Source: Kitasatospora gansuensis (GTDB lineage: Bacteria > Actinomycetota > Actinomycetes > Streptomycetales > Streptomycetaceae). Taken from it: DNA of 64,000 nt. The stretch lies in the NCBI RefSeq assembly GCF_014203705.1, contig NZ_JACHJR010000001.1, forward strand, positions 62,001 through 126,000, read 5' to 3'. Shown one piece after another: positions 32,533 through 41,654 of this stretch. The notes beneath the pieces are model-generated. The model had not been told where the DNA came from, ran no database searches, and saw nothing but the letters and a program-made list of their open reading frames with translations. A program made the position numbers and the translations under genes. Position 1 is the first letter of the stretch. The number at the start of each line of letters is the position of its first letter.

Positions 32533-33912
32533 GTGATCAAATCCATGGGCACCCGCGTGCGCGCCACGCTGGCCTCGGCCGGGGCGCTCGCCCTGGCCCT
32601 GCTCGCCGCGCCACCCTCCGGTGCTGCCACCGGCGCTCCGGCCACGCCCACCGACCTCTTCAACGGGCTCACCTTCTGCTCCACGCGGGCGGGCGCCCCC
32701 ACCTACCTCTGGGCCGGCGGCGGCGTGGAGATCATGGGCGTGCCACACCACACCGACCCCACCGGGCACCCCTACCTCGCCGCCGAGTACCAGGTCTGGC
32801 CGGTCACCGACCCGGGCCGGGTCAGCACGCTCACCAGCACCGAGGTCAGCACGCGCTTCGAGGCGCCGGTCACCGTACCGGCCGACGCCCTGTCCGAGGG
32901 GCAGACCTACGCCTGGAAGGTGCGCACGGTCGCCGGGGCACAGGCTTCGGACTGGTCCGCGCCCTGCTTCTTCGCCGTCGACAACACCGCCCCGTCGGCG
33001 CCGCCCCTCGTCACGTCCCCGAACTACCCCGAGAACGGCCGGGCCGACGGCGGCGAGCCGATCCGCCTCATCTTCGACGCCCACGGGGACACCGACGTCA
33101 CCGGGTTCGTCTTCTCCTGGGGCGAACTGCCGGTCCTCGGCACCAGCATCGGCGAGTACGGCATCCCGAAGCCCACCGACCCGTACACCAAGGGCGACTA
33201 CTTCGTACGAGCCGACCGGCCCGGCGGGACGGCCACCGTCAGCCTGCTGCCGCAACCCGACCGCTTCCGCCTGCGGCTCACGGTGGCAAGCCTGGACCGC
33301 TCCTTCAACCAGTCGTCGCGGTCGACCTTCACGTTCCTCCTGAAGTCCACCGCCCCGACCGTGGCCATGATCCCCCCGGCAGCCGACCTCGGGCAGACCG
33401 TACCGGTGCGGCTCACTCCCGACGCGCACACCCGGTCCCTCAGCCGGATCCTCTCCTACTCGGTGAAGATCACCACTGACGAAGGCACCCGGCAGGTGGA
33501 GGTACCGGCCGGGGGCAACGGAACCGCCGTCCTCCCCGTGAAGCTGACCGCCGACACGTCCCTGCTGGTGTCCAGCCACAGCGCCAACGGCTGGGTCAGC
33601 GACGAACGCCGGTGGACGGGCTACCAAGCTCTCGCCACCGAGGTGAGTTCGGCCGTCTACCCGGAGAACGAGTGCGGCGGCGGGGCGGGCGTCCCCGGCC
33701 GCTTCACCTTCCGGCCGCACGTCCGCGGCGTGGTGAGCTACCTCTACTCCATCGACGGAAGCCAGGAGCGCACTCTCCCCGCCGACCCCACCGGCCAGGC
33801 CACCCTCGTCTGGACCCCCGACCAGAGCGGCGACCACTACCTCGAGGTCCGCGCGAAGACCAGGGACGGACGCGAGCTGGGCGGCAACGACTACGCGTTC
33901 TGCGCCAACTGA
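32533..33912 (+). CDS. Secreted protein with tandem beta-sandwich (Ig/FN3-like) domains
   Basis: A 459-residue protein. The signal peptide (GTRVRATLASAGALALALLA ... SGAA) is cleaved near residue 32. The mature part is Pro/Thr-rich and beta-strand-rich: AEYQVWPVTDPGRVSTLTST and SEGQTYAWKVRTVAGAQASD look like a fibronectin-III/Ig-type domain, and further sandwich repeats follow (APTVAMIPPAADLGQTVPV ...; Cys in PENECGGG and the final FCAN). No catalytic motif is visible. The GTG follows GGGAGGA. Probably a cell-envelope adhesin or structural protein. Confidence 0.7.
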   Translation: MIKSMGTRVRATLASAGALALALLAAPPSGAATGAPATPTDLFNGLTFCSTRAGAPTYLWAGGGVEIMGVPHHTDPTGHPYLAAEYQVWPVTDPGRVSTLTSTEVSTRFEAPVTVPADALSEGQTYAWKVRTVAGAQASDWSAPCFFAVDNTAPSAPPLVTSPNYPENGRADGGEPIRLIFDAHGDTDVTGFVFSWGELPVLGTSIGEYGIPKPTDPYTKGDYFVRADRPGGTATVSLLPQPDRFRLRLTVASLDRSFNQSSRSTFTFLLKSTAPTVAMIPPAADLGQTVPVRLTPDAHTRSLSRILSYSVKITTDEGTRQVEVPAGGNGTAVLPVKLTADTSLLVSSHSANGWVSDERRWTGYQALATEVSSAVYPENECGGGAGVPGRFTFRPHVRGVVSYLYSIDGSQERTLPADPTGQATLVWTPDQSGDHYLEVRAKTRDGRELGGNDYAFCAN

Positions 33913-33919
33913 GCAACAC

Positions 33920-33972
33920 GGCCTGAGCGGGGCTGGGACCGACGCACCGTCAGTCCCGGCCCCGCTCAGGCC
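33920..33972. terminator. Long bidirectional terminator
   Basis: Arms GGCCTGAGCGGGGCTGGGAC (33920-33939) and GTCCCGGCCCCGCTCAGGCC (33953-33972) pair at 19 of 20 positions. The right arm lies inside the 3' end of the convergent gene. Confidence 0.75.
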
Positions 33973-34345
33973 GGCCCGGCGGGACAGCCGACCGGACGCG
34001 CCGCAGCCGCTCCTGGCTGCGCGGAGCCGTGTCGATACCGAGCCGGGCCCGCCGCTCCAGCCGGTACGCGACCACCTCGGCGAGAGGTGCGTCCGCAGAC
34101 TTCCGCCACTGACCGGTGCTCCGGCGCGCAAAGCGCACCTCGGAGTCGTCCACCGCCCCACCGAACGCCCTGAGCCGCCCCAGCGCCAACTGCTCGCCGC
34201 GGCGCAGCGCATGGTGGTTGGCCCGCCGCGAGCGCGGGATGTTCCGCCGGGAGCTCTTCTGGTTCTCACCGTAGAAGTTCCGACGGTCCTTCAGATAACT
34301 CAGGCGCTTCTTCTCCTGGGGTGACCTCCGCTGCATGCCCGCCAT
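33950..34345 (-). CDS. Conserved basic protein of unknown function
   Basis: 131 residues, strongly basic: MQRRSPQEKKRLSYLKDRRN then YGENQKSSRRNIPRSRRANH. The pattern is conserved among streptomycetes as a hypothetical protein; the Arg/Lys/Asn composition suggests nucleic-acid or ribosome binding. The central part FGGAVDDSEVRF and PLAEVVAYRLERRARLG is helical. The start MAGMQRR (34345) is chosen; the second Met at 34336 is possible. The very long upstream frame is a shadow of the ankyrin gene. Confidence 0.65.
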   Translation of the reverse strand: MAGMQRRSPQEKKRLSYLKDRRNFYGENQKSSRRNIPRSRRANHHALRRGEQLALGRLRAFGGAVDDSEVRFARRSTGQWRKSADAPLAEVVAYRLERRARLGIDTAPRSQERLRRVRSAVPPGRPERGRD

Positions 34346-34453
34346 GCTGGCCGACCGGAAACTGCCCCCGCACCCCGTTTTCACTCGCCTATGCTCTCCC
34401 GGTGCCGTCTCGACCTGCGACGGGCAGGCGGAACGCCGAGCGAGGACGGGAAC

Positions 34454-35683
34454 TTGGACGCGGAGCCACTCATGGCGGCAATACGGAACGGCGACGCGCG
34501 AGCGGTCGAGCAGCTGCTGGACGCGGGGGTCGACCCCGACGCCACCGACGAGCACGGCACCCCCGCACTGTGCCTGGCCGTGGACACCTTCGACCTGTCG
34601 GTCGTCGACACCTTGCTGAGATCGGCCCGACTGGACCGCGCCGGCGCCGACGGGCGCACCCCGCTGCTGCGTGCGATCGACAACGGCGCCTACGACATCA
34701 CCAACGCCCTCATTGGGCACGGAGCCCGCCTGTGGGCCAAGGACGCCGAAGGGCGTGACGCCCTTGCGCTGGCCCGGTACTGGCACGAGACCGGCACCGT
34801 GACGGAGCTGCGCCGCAGGACCGGGCGGCCGGACCCGGTCGGCAGACGAACCGTCCGGTCCGTCGAGTTCGGGGCCTGCGAGGAACTGTCCCTGGGGAAC
34901 CTGACGGTCAGGACCGGGCACGCCGCGATCCTCACCTCGCTGGAGCCGCGGTACGGCGTCACCACACCCTTCGACGAGTTGCTGGCCCGTGCACTGGCCG
35001 AACCGGACGTCACCCATGACGTGTGGTTCACCACGACCGACGTGCTCCGGCAGCGGCACGACGACCCCGCCGTCTGGGCCGCGGCCGCCGCCCTGCGCGA
35101 CCGGCCGGACCCGTTGGAGCGGTACTTCGGCGCGGAAGTGCTGTGCACGACCAACCTCTTCGACGAGAGCGACGAGGCGCCGTTCGACGGACCGCTCGTC
35201 GACCTGTTCCTGCCCTGGGTGGCACGCGAGCCGGACCCTCGCGTGGCCTGGTCGCTCACCGCCGGCCTGACCGATGCCCTCGATCCGCGTGCCGGCGAAT
35301 CGTTGCCCGCTCTCACCCGCCACCTCGACGCCGAGGTTCGGCAACGGGCGGTCAGCGGGCTTGGGCGTGCCTTGGAAATGGGGAACCCCGAGGCGCTGGC
35401 CGCTGCCCTGGAACGCACCGGAGACGAGGACGCGGCGGTCCGCCGAGCAGCCTGTGGAGCGCTTGCCTTCGCCCCACCCGGCACAGCGGGTGCCTCCGAC
35501 GCACTCGCGGCCTGTCTCGGCGACGCCGACGAGAGCGTCCGGGTGGAGGCCGCGGCCCGACTCGCCCTGCGGGACGATCCGCGCGGCGACGACGTACTGA
35601 ACACCCTGCGGTCCACCACCGAGGAGTCCCCGTATCACTGGCTGCTCGACGACGTGTACCGCCACCGCAGCCCGGGCCACTGA
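34454..35683 (+). CDS. Ankyrin-repeat plus HEAT-repeat protein
   Basis: About 409 residues. N-terminal ankyrin repeats (about 1-120): MAAIRNGDARAVEQLLDAGV, DEHGTPALCLAVDTFDLSVV, GRTPLLRAIDNGAYDITNAL, EGRDALALARYW. The middle part has LEPRYGVTTPFDELLARALA and a DVWFTTTDVL segment. C-terminal HEAT/PBS-lyase-type repeats (about 270-400): LTRHLDAEVRQRAVSGLGRA, DEDAAVRRAACGALAFAPPG, DADESVRVEAAARLALRDDP. It is a purely scaffold-like protein for protein-protein contacts. The start is uncertain: TTG 34454 has AGGACGGG upstream, ATG 34472 is also good, and ATG 34391 overlaps a TATGCT -10-like element. Confidence 0.75.
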   Translation: MDAEPLMAAIRNGDARAVEQLLDAGVDPDATDEHGTPALCLAVDTFDLSVVDTLLRSARLDRAGADGRTPLLRAIDNGAYDITNALIGHGARLWAKDAEGRDALALARYWHETGTVTELRRRTGRPDPVGRRTVRSVEFGACEELSLGNLTVRTGHAAILTSLEPRYGVTTPFDELLARALAEPDVTHDVWFTTTDVLRQRHDDPAVWAAAAALRDRPDPLERYFGAEVLCTTNLFDESDEAPFDGPLVDLFLPWVAREPDPRVAWSLTAGLTDALDPRAGESLPALTRHLDAEVRQRAVSGLGRALEMGNPEALAAALERTGDEDAAVRRAACGALAFAPPGTAGASDALAACLGDADESVRVEAAARLALRDDPRGDDVLNTLRSTTEESPYHWLLDDVYRHRSPGH

Positions 35684-35695
35684 CGCCCGATCGGA

Positions 35696-36098
35696 TCAGC
35701 GGTACGGGTCGAAGTCGTCCCGGTGCGCCACCGCCCCGTCGGCCGCGAGGCGCCAGTGGCGGTAGTGCGTGGCCTCCCGCCAGGTCTCGGGGGGCGGCCA
35801 CCGCGCGGTCGGCCCAGGCGGTGACCTCCGGCAGGCCGGACCGCAGCAGGACCTGCCGGGCGGCGGCCCGTTCGGCGGCCGGGACCGGGAAGACGGTGAG
35901 GGACAGCTTGGACCGCAGCGTGGGGTGCACGGTGACGCCGTACCACTGGATGCTCAGCACGGTGCCGTCCCCGTGCGGGCGGTCGGCGAAGTACAGGCGC
36001 TCGACCCGGGGCATCCGCTCGCCGAGTGCGGCGTCGAGGTCCGACGAGGTGAGCGGCCACGACAGGTGGCGCGGCAGGCGACGGTTTCGGGCTGGCAT
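35696..36098 (-). pseudogene. Small conserved gene with a frameshift in a C6 tract
   Basis: The frame from ATG 36098 reads RNRRLPRHLSWPLTSSDLDA, MPRVERLYFADRPHGDGTVL and GLPEVTAWADRAVAA. After a run of six C (minus strand; GGGGGG on plus at about 35790) it must shift to continue ETWREATHYRHWRLAADGAV and AHRDDFDPYR with a TGA. Removing one C gives an intact 133-residue protein of an unnamed family. It is either a sequencing error, a fresh mutation or homopolymer slippage. Confidence 0.65.
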
Positions 36099-36225
36099 GA
36101 CCCGAGCGTCGCAGACCGGGCGGCCGACCGGCGACTCAGCGGCCGGTCCGTGGGCCCGGGTCCGGCCGCAAGTTGAGTAGCCGTACTCATGTCGCCCCGT
36201 CGGCGTGGCCGCCACAATCAGCAGC

Positions 36226-38727
36226 ATGACCACCGGTTCACCCGCCTGCCCGGGCTGTTCTTCGTCCCTGGGGCCCGCTCCCGTCGCCCGCTGCCCGCAG
36301 TGCGGGCTGCCGTTGCTCGGCCAGGACGCGGCCGCCCTCTGGCAGGTGACCCTCGCCCTCGCCGGGCTCGACGCCCAGCGGCGGTCGCTGCTGCTGCACC
36401 GCGACCACCTGCTGGCGGGGCTGCGCGCCCGGCAGGACCAGCCCGACCCGCCGCCGTACGCCCCGTACGCCCCGTACGCCCCACAGACCCTGTACGCCCA
36501 GGAGGTCTCGGGCCCGTCCGCGCAGACCGTCCTGCTGGCTCTGGGCGGGCTGCTGGTCGCCATCGCGGCGCTGGTCTTCACCGTGGTCAGCTGGGGTCAA
36601 CTCGGGCTCGGGGCAAAGGCGTTGATCCTCACTGCCGTCACGGCCTGCGCGCTCCTCGCACCCGTGCCGCTCCGCCGCCGCGGGCTGACCGCCACCGCCG
36701 AGACCTCGGCGGCGCTCGGGCTGTCGTTGGTCCTGCTCGACTGGTACGCGGCCCGCGCCGTCGGCCTGGGCGGGCTCGACCGGATCGACGGCGCCGCGTA
36801 CTGGGCGGGCGCCACCGCGCTGACCGCCGTCGGAGCGGCGGCGTACGGCGCGGCGGTACGGCTGCGCGGGCCACTGCCGGTGGCCCTGCTGCTTCTCCAA
36901 CTCCCGTGCCTGCTGGTCGCGGTGGCCATCGACGGCGGCCCGGTCGCGATCGCCACCGCCGGCCTGGTCACCGCACTGCTGGACCTCGTCCTCGCCACCC
37001 GCACCACCGCCCTGCTGCTCACCGCCACCGGCGCGACCTGGGCGCTGCTCGGCGGCCTGCTGGCCGGCGGCTGGCTGCTCGACGCCACCACGTTCGCCGC
37101 CGCCTGGCCCACCTGGCTCCCGCTCGCCCTACTGGCGGCGCTCGGATTCGGTGCCGCCCTGCTGCCGGCAGCCACCCTGCCCGTACCCCTGCGCGCCGCC
37201 GAACCGCGCGGCGTCGCCGCCGCGCTCGCCGGGGCCGCGCTGCTGACCGGGCTCGGCGGCAGCCTGCGCTTCGCGCTCCCGGCCGACTGGGTCCCGGCGG
37301 GCTACGCCGTCCCCGGGGCACTGCTCGCCCTGGCGGGTGTGGTCGCCCTGACCGCTGCCGAGCCCCGGCGTCGGTCCGCCTGGCTGGGCCTACTCGGCGT
37401 AGCGGGCGCCGTCCTGGCCTTGGCCCAACTGTCGTTCCTGCCCGCCCTGTTGTCCGCGTACTTCGGCCCGGCCGCGCAGTGGGGCAGCACCTGGTTCGGC
37501 CTCGACGACGCCCACCGTGACTGGCAGCTCACCCCGGCCCCGTTCGCGCTGCCGTGGCTGCTCGTCGCGGTGCTCGGTGCGGCCGCCGCCCGCTGCGCCA
37601 GGACCGGACACCGGGCGCGGGCCCGGCAGTTGCTCGGCGCGGCGCTCGCCGTCGGGGGTCCACTCGCCGTACTGCTGCCCGCGCTGCTGCACCTGCCGTT
37701 GCGGACCGGCGCCGTCTGGGCCGTCCTGCTCGTGGTCGGCGCCACGGCCGCGCTGGTCCGCCGTCCGGCCGAACCGGCCGCCGCGCTGGCGCTGCTCGCC
37801 CCGACCACCGTGGCGGCGGTGCTCTGGTCCGGCGCCGACCGGCCGACCACCATCGCCGTCTGGTCCGTACTCGCCGTGCTGGCCGCCCTGTTGGCGGCCA
37901 GCCTGCCGGCCCCGTGGGCCCCGGTGCCCGCCGTCGTCGGCGTGCTCTCGCTCGCGGTGGTCGCCGTCACCGCCGGGGCAGCGGCCGGGCTCGCCCCGTA
38001 CCAGTACGCCTTCGCCGTCCTCGCGGTCGCCGCGCTGTCCGTCCCGGTCGCCGCCCGGCGGGGCGGTCCGGTCGGTCTCGCGGTCGAGCTCACGGGGTAC
38101 GCGCTCGCACCGGTCGCGCTGCTGCTGACGGCCGGTCACCCGACCGCGCTGAGCCTGCTGCTCGCGGTGGCCGGTGTGCTGGCCCTCGGCGTTGCCGCCC
38201 TGCGCCCGGACCGCCGCCGCCCGGCCGGACTGGCCGCGACGGCGCTGCTGATCCTCTCGTCCTGGGTCCGCCTGCTGCTCGCCGACGTGGCCGCGCCCGA
38301 GCCGTACACGGCGAGCGTCGCGGTGGCCGCCCTGACGATCGGTCACCTGCACCGCCGCCGCCTGCCGTCGACCCCGTCCTGGACCACGTACGGACCGGGC
38401 CTCGGCACGGCCCTGCTGCCCAGCCTGCTCGCCACCTGGACCGACCCGCAGTGGCTGCGCCCGCTGCTGCTCGGCGCCTTCGCGCTGGCCCTGACCGTGT
38501 TCGGGGCCCGGCGACTGCTCCAGGCCCCGCTGGTCCTCGGGGCCGGCACACTGCTGCTGGTGGCCTGCCACGAACTGGCCCCACTGCTGGTGCAGGTCCT
38601 GGACGTGCTCCCGCGCTGGCTTCCGCTGGCCGCCGCCGGACTGCTCCTGCTGGTCCTCGGCGCCACCTACGAGCAGCGGCTGCGGGACGCCCGCCGGGCG
38701 CGCGACGGGCTGCGCCGGATGGCCTGA
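36226..38727 (+). CDS. SCO7613-type polytopic membrane protein
   Basis: An 833-residue protein. The N terminus carries a zinc-ribbon-like CPGC ... CPQC pair (residues about 9-31), then a helical segment and a linker with the tandem PYAPYAPYAP. From about residue 105 to the end there are some 25 or more hydrophobic helices rich in Ala/Leu, which matches the SCO7613 C-terminal-domain membrane proteins. The function is unknown; size and topology suggest a channel, transporter or envelope organiser. It is probably monocistronic. The start MTTGSPACPGC (36226) places the zinc ribbon at the very N terminus. Confidence 0.85.
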   Translation: MTTGSPACPGCSSSLGPAPVARCPQCGLPLLGQDAAALWQVTLALAGLDAQRRSLLLHRDHLLAGLRARQDQPDPPPYAPYAPYAPQTLYAQEVSGPSAQTVLLALGGLLVAIAALVFTVVSWGQLGLGAKALILTAVTACALLAPVPLRRRGLTATAETSAALGLSLVLLDWYAARAVGLGGLDRIDGAAYWAGATALTAVGAAAYGAAVRLRGPLPVALLLLQLPCLLVAVAIDGGPVAIATAGLVTALLDLVLATRTTALLLTATGATWALLGGLLAGGWLLDATTFAAAWPTWLPLALLAALGFGAALLPAATLPVPLRAAEPRGVAAALAGAALLTGLGGSLRFALPADWVPAGYAVPGALLALAGVVALTAAEPRRRSAWLGLLGVAGAVLALAQLSFLPALLSAYFGPAAQWGSTWFGLDDAHRDWQLTPAPFALPWLLVAVLGAAAARCARTGHRARARQLLGAALAVGGPLAVLLPALLHLPLRTGAVWAVLLVVGATAALVRRPAEPAAALALLAPTTVAAVLWSGADRPTTIAVWSVLAVLAALLAASLPAPWAPVPAVVGVLSLAVVAVTAGAAAGLAPYQYAFAVLAVAALSVPVAARRGGPVGLAVELTGYALAPVALLLTAGHPTALSLLLAVAGVLALGVAALRPDRRRPAGLAATALLILSSWVRLLLADVAAPEPYTASVAVAALTIGHLHRRRLPSTPSWTTYGPGLGTALLPSLLATWTDPQWLRPLLLGAFALALTVFGARRLLQAPLVLGAGTLLLVACHELAPLLVQVLDVLPRWLPLAAAGLLLLVLGATYEQRLRDARRARDGLRRMA

Positions 38728-38746
38728 CCCGGTCGGCCGCCAGGGG

Positions 38747-39322
38747 TCAGACGTTGACGCCGAAGTCCTGGGCGATGCCGCGCAGGCCGGACGCGTACCC
38801 CTGGCCGATCGCCCGGAACTTCCACTCGGCGCCGTTGCGGTAAAGCTCGCCGAAGATCATGGCGGTCTCGGTGGAGGCGTCCTCGGTGAGGTCGTAGCGG
38901 GCGATCTCCGTACCGTCGGCCTGGTTGACCACGCGGATGAAGGCGTTCCGGACCTGGCCGAAGCTCTGCTGCCGGTTCTCGGCGTCGTAGATCGACACCG
39001 GGAAGGCGACCTTGGCCACGTCGGCCGGGACGGCCGCGAGGTTCACCTTGATCTGCTCGTCGTCGCCGTCACCGCCGCCGGTGAGGTTGTCGCCGCTGTG
39101 CTCGACCGAACCGTCCGGGCTCTTCAGGTTGTTGAAGAAGACGAAGTGCTGGTCGGTCAGCACCCGGCCGCTCGCGTTGCACAGCAGGGCGCTGGCGTCG
39201 AGGTCGTGGGACGCGCCGGTCGTCGTGCGGACGTCCCAGCCGAGACCCACGATGACCGCGGTCAGGCCGGGCGCCTCCTTGGTCAGCGAAACGTTGCCAC
39301 CCTTGGCGAGCGAGACTCCCAC
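38747..39322 (-). CDS. TerD family protein
   Basis: 191 residues, full-length Ter[69 protein letters not shown] and [12 protein letters not shown], where the acidic residues form the Ca2+-binding sites. TerD proteins bind calcium and belong to tellurite-resistance/stress modules that often affect development in Streptomyces. The GTG follows AGGAGGGG. A second TerD-domain gene lies 1.7 kb away on the other strand. Confidence 0.93.
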   Translation of the reverse strand: MGVSLAKGGNVSLTKEAPGLTAVIVGLGWDVRTTTGASHDLDASALLCNASGRVLTDQHFVFFNNLKSPDGSVEHSGDNLTGGGDGDDEQIKVNLAAVPADVAKVAFPVSIYDAENRQQSFGQVRNAFIRVVNQADGTEIARYDLTEDASTETAMIFGELYRNGAEWKFRAIGQGYASGLRGIAQDFGVNV

Positions 39323-39439
39323 GATGCCCCTCCTGAAGTTCCCGGCCGGGAGCCGATGCCCCGGCGGCTGAGCTGTGAATCTACAGCACTGTAGAGAACG
39401 AACCGAAGTCGAGCCCCTCGCCCGGGCACTGACACCCGC

Positions 39440-40378
39440 TCAGCCCAGCGGGTTCATCGGCACCACGTGCAGCACCAGCAGCAGCGCCAGGCACGCGTTC
39501 AGCGAGGACACCGCCGACACCGTGGTCCCCACCGCCGCGACCAGCGCGGCCAGGCCGGTACGGCTGTGCGCCGGCGGCCAGCCGCGCAGGCCGGGCCCGG
39601 GGGCCAGCAGGGCGGCGATCCGGCGCGGGACCGGCCCGGGCGCGGCGAATCCGGCCAGCCCGACGGGGACGGCGGCCGGCCCGGCGAGCGCTGCCCGGCC
39701 CACCGCACGGGCCGTCAGACGGCGGTCGCCCACCGCTTGGGCGGCCTCCTCGTCGGCCCAGCGCTCCGTACCGAACGAGACCGCCTCGCGCAGCGGGCGC
39801 AGGAACGGGTTCACGGCGGCGGCCAGCCGGACCAGCAGCAGGTAGCGGTGGTGACGGCCCCTCAGGTGGGCCCGCTCGTGCGCGATCAGCGCGTCCCGCT
39901 CATCGACGTCCAGGCAGGCCAGCATGCCGGTGGAGACCGCGATCCGGCCGGGACGGCCCGGGACGGCGTACGCGTAGGGCGTGTCGTCGGGCAGTACGAC
40001 CACCTCGTCGCCGGGCAGCCCGGCCAGGGCGCGTCTGGCAGCGGACTCGACCCGCAGGTGCCGCCACCCGGCGACCGCCGCCGAGACGGTCACCGCGAGC
40101 AGCGCGGCTATCGACACCGCACCGACCGCCTCGTCGAAGGGCACCACCTCCCGGACCTCCGGGTCGGCCCACGCGTCGGGCAGCGGGTTGCCGGGGATCT
40201 GCGCGGTGCCCACCACGCCGAGCAACACCAGGCAGAGCGTGCTGCAGAGCCCGAGGACGGCCGCCAGGCCGGTGAGCAGGCGGGCCCCGGTGCGCGGATG
40301 CAGGTGCTGCTCGGCCAGCCGGGCGATCGGCAGCGCGGTCAGCGGCAGGACCAGCGGGAGGAACACGAAGACCCCCAC
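39440..40378 (-). CDS. M56 family metallopeptidase (BlaR1/MecR1-like)
   Basis: A 312-residue membrane protease. Helices are at about 3-20, 35-55 and 85-105. The zinc motif HERAHLRGRHHRYLL (HExxH as HERAH) is preceded by VSTGMLACLDVDERDALIA and followed by RWADEEAAQ, which supplies the third ligand. Two C-terminal helices end the protein. There is no extracellular beta-lactam sensor, as in most actinomycete M56 genes. It starts 3 nt after the BlaI-type gene and probably cleaves that repressor. Confidence 0.88.
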   Translation of the reverse strand: MGVFVFLPLVLPLTALPIARLAEQHLHPRTGARLLTGLAAVLGLCSTLCLVLLGVVGTAQIPGNPLPDAWADPEVREVVPFDEAVGAVSIAALLAVTVSAAVAGWRHLRVESAARRALAGLPGDEVVVLPDDTPYAYAVPGRPGRIAVSTGMLACLDVDERDALIAHERAHLRGRHHRYLLLVRLAAAVNPFLRPLREAVSFGTERWADEEAAQAVGDRRLTARAVGRAALAGPAAVPVGLAGFAAPGPVPRRIAALLAPGPGLRGWPPAHSRTGLAALVAAVGTTVSAVSSLNACLALLLVLHVVPMNPLG

Positions 40379-40381
40379 CGC

Positions 40382-40819
40382 TCAGCCCTCCCGCCCGCTC
40401 GCCGAAGCGCCCGGCTGCGGGTCGGTCCCGGGCTGCGGCTCGGTCCCGGCCAGCAGCGAGCGGATCAGCTGCTCGTCGTGCGGCGACAGGGCGGTGACGA
40501 AGCTGGCCAGCACCGCGTCCCGGTCCGCCTCCCGGTCGAGCACCCGGCGCATCCGCAGCGCGGCCAGCCCGGCGCCGTCGGCGGCTGGTGTCCACAGGTA
40601 GGAGCGGCCGTCCCGGACCCGGGTCACGGCGCCCTTCTCGTGCAGGCGGGACAGGATGGTGATCACCGTGGAGTACGCCAGCTCGCCGTCGAAGTTCTCC
40701 TGCACCCAGGCCGCCGTGACCGGCCCACCGGCGCGGCCGAGCACCCGGAACAGCGCGGCCTCGAGCTCCCCCTGCCCGCGCCTGCGGCCCTGGTCGGCTC
40801 CGTCCACGCCCTGCGTCAC
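40382..40819 (-). CDS. BlaI/MecI/CopY family transcriptional repressor
   Basis: A 145-residue winged-helix repressor: RGQGELEAALFRVLGRAGGP, VTAAWVQENFDGELAYSTVI and TILSRLHEKGAVTRVRDGRS. The C-terminal dimerisation helices (DREADRDAVLASFVTALSPH) hold the usual protease-sensitive region. GTG 40819 follows GGGAGA; the upstream frame (from 40852) is unsupported. It forms a classic BlaI-M56 pair with the next gene. Confidence 0.9.
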   Translation of the reverse strand: MTQGVDGADQGRRRGQGELEAALFRVLGRAGGPVTAAWVQENFDGELAYSTVITILSRLHEKGAVTRVRDGRSYLWTPAADGAGLAALRMRRVLDREADRDAVLASFVTALSPHDEQLIRSLLAGTEPQPGTDPQPGASASGREG

Positions 40820-41033
40820 GACGTCTCCCTCAAATTCGGTACCGCGCGGCACGGCGGCCGTTCATCCTAACGGCCCGGCGTGATCCGAAAGAGAGGCCCT
40901 AAACTGCTGGGGATTTCGACGTGCCGTCAGCGAGCGGAGCCCGGGTGCAACGGATCGCGCCCGCCGGGAGTTGACCGGGTGGAGTACTCGGCGGGGCCCT
41001 GCCCCGGACGTTTCCGCGAAGGAGAGTGTCACC

Positions 41034-41618
41034 GTGAGTGTGAACCTGGCCAAGGGTCAAGGAATCAGCCTGCGCAAGCCCGACGGCGGTGCGCTCAGCG
41101 TGGTGCGCATGGGTCTCGGCTGGCAGGCGGCGCCCCGCAAGGGCTTCCTCGCCAAGCTGACGGCCCGTGACATCGACCTGGACGCCTCGGCGGTGCTGTT
41201 CGCCGCCGGCCACGAGCTGGTGGAGGTGGTCTATTTCAACCGGCTGACCAGCACCGACGGTTCGATCCGGCACACCGGCGACAACCTGGTCGGCGGCACG
41301 GTCAGCGGTGGCGACGACGAGTCGATCCTGGTGGACCTGCAGCGCGTCCCGGCCCGGGTCGAACAGATCGTCTTCACCGTGAACTCCTTCACCGGCCAGA
41401 CCTTCCAGGCCGTCCAGGACGCCTTCTGCCGCCTGGTGGACGAGAGCAACGGCCAGGAGCTCGCCCGCTACACCCTCACCGGCGGCGGCCCGTACACCGC
41501 CCAGATCATGGCCAAGGTCCAGCGCACCGCCACCGGCTGGGAGATGACCGCCATCGGCGCCCCCGCCACCGGCCGCACCTTCAAGGACCTGCTGCCCGCC
41601 ATCACCCCGCACCTCTGA
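41034..41618 (+). CDS. TerD family protein
   Basis: A 194-residue TerD-domain protein: VSVNLAKGQGISLRKPDGGA, RMGLGWQAAPRKG, DIDLDASAVLFAAGHELVEV, RLTSTDGSIRHTGDNLVGG and DDESILVDLQRVP. Compared with the other copy it has a longer insertion near RKGFLAKLTARD and somewhat different loop acids, so the two are not recent duplicates. Start GTG 41034 follows GGAGAG; the longer frame is unsupported. Calcium-binding stress/development role is expected. Confidence 0.92.
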   Translation: MSVNLAKGQGISLRKPDGGALSVVRMGLGWQAAPRKGFLAKLTARDIDLDASAVLFAAGHELVEVVYFNRLTSTDGSIRHTGDNLVGGTVSGGDDESILVDLQRVPARVEQIVFTVNSFTGQTFQAVQDAFCRLVDESNGQELARYTLTGGGPYTAQIMAKVQRTATGWEMTAIGAPATGRTFKDLLPAITPHL

Positions 41619-41623
41619 GCGAA

Positions 41624-41653
41624 GGCCGGGCCCCGCCGATACGGGGCCCGGCC
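41624..41653. terminator. Bidirectional hairpin terminator
   Basis: Perfect 11-bp arms GGCCGGGCCCC and GGGGCCCGGCC with an 8-nt loop, between the convergent TerD and hydrolase genes. Confidence 0.75.
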
Positions 41654-41654
41654 G

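Noticed and set aside
36452..36486. Triplicated GTACGCCCC in the SCO7613-type gene.
   Set aside because: The 9-bp repeats encode the in-frame PYAPYAPYAP linker and keep the frame whatever the copy number. An ordinary low-complexity linker.
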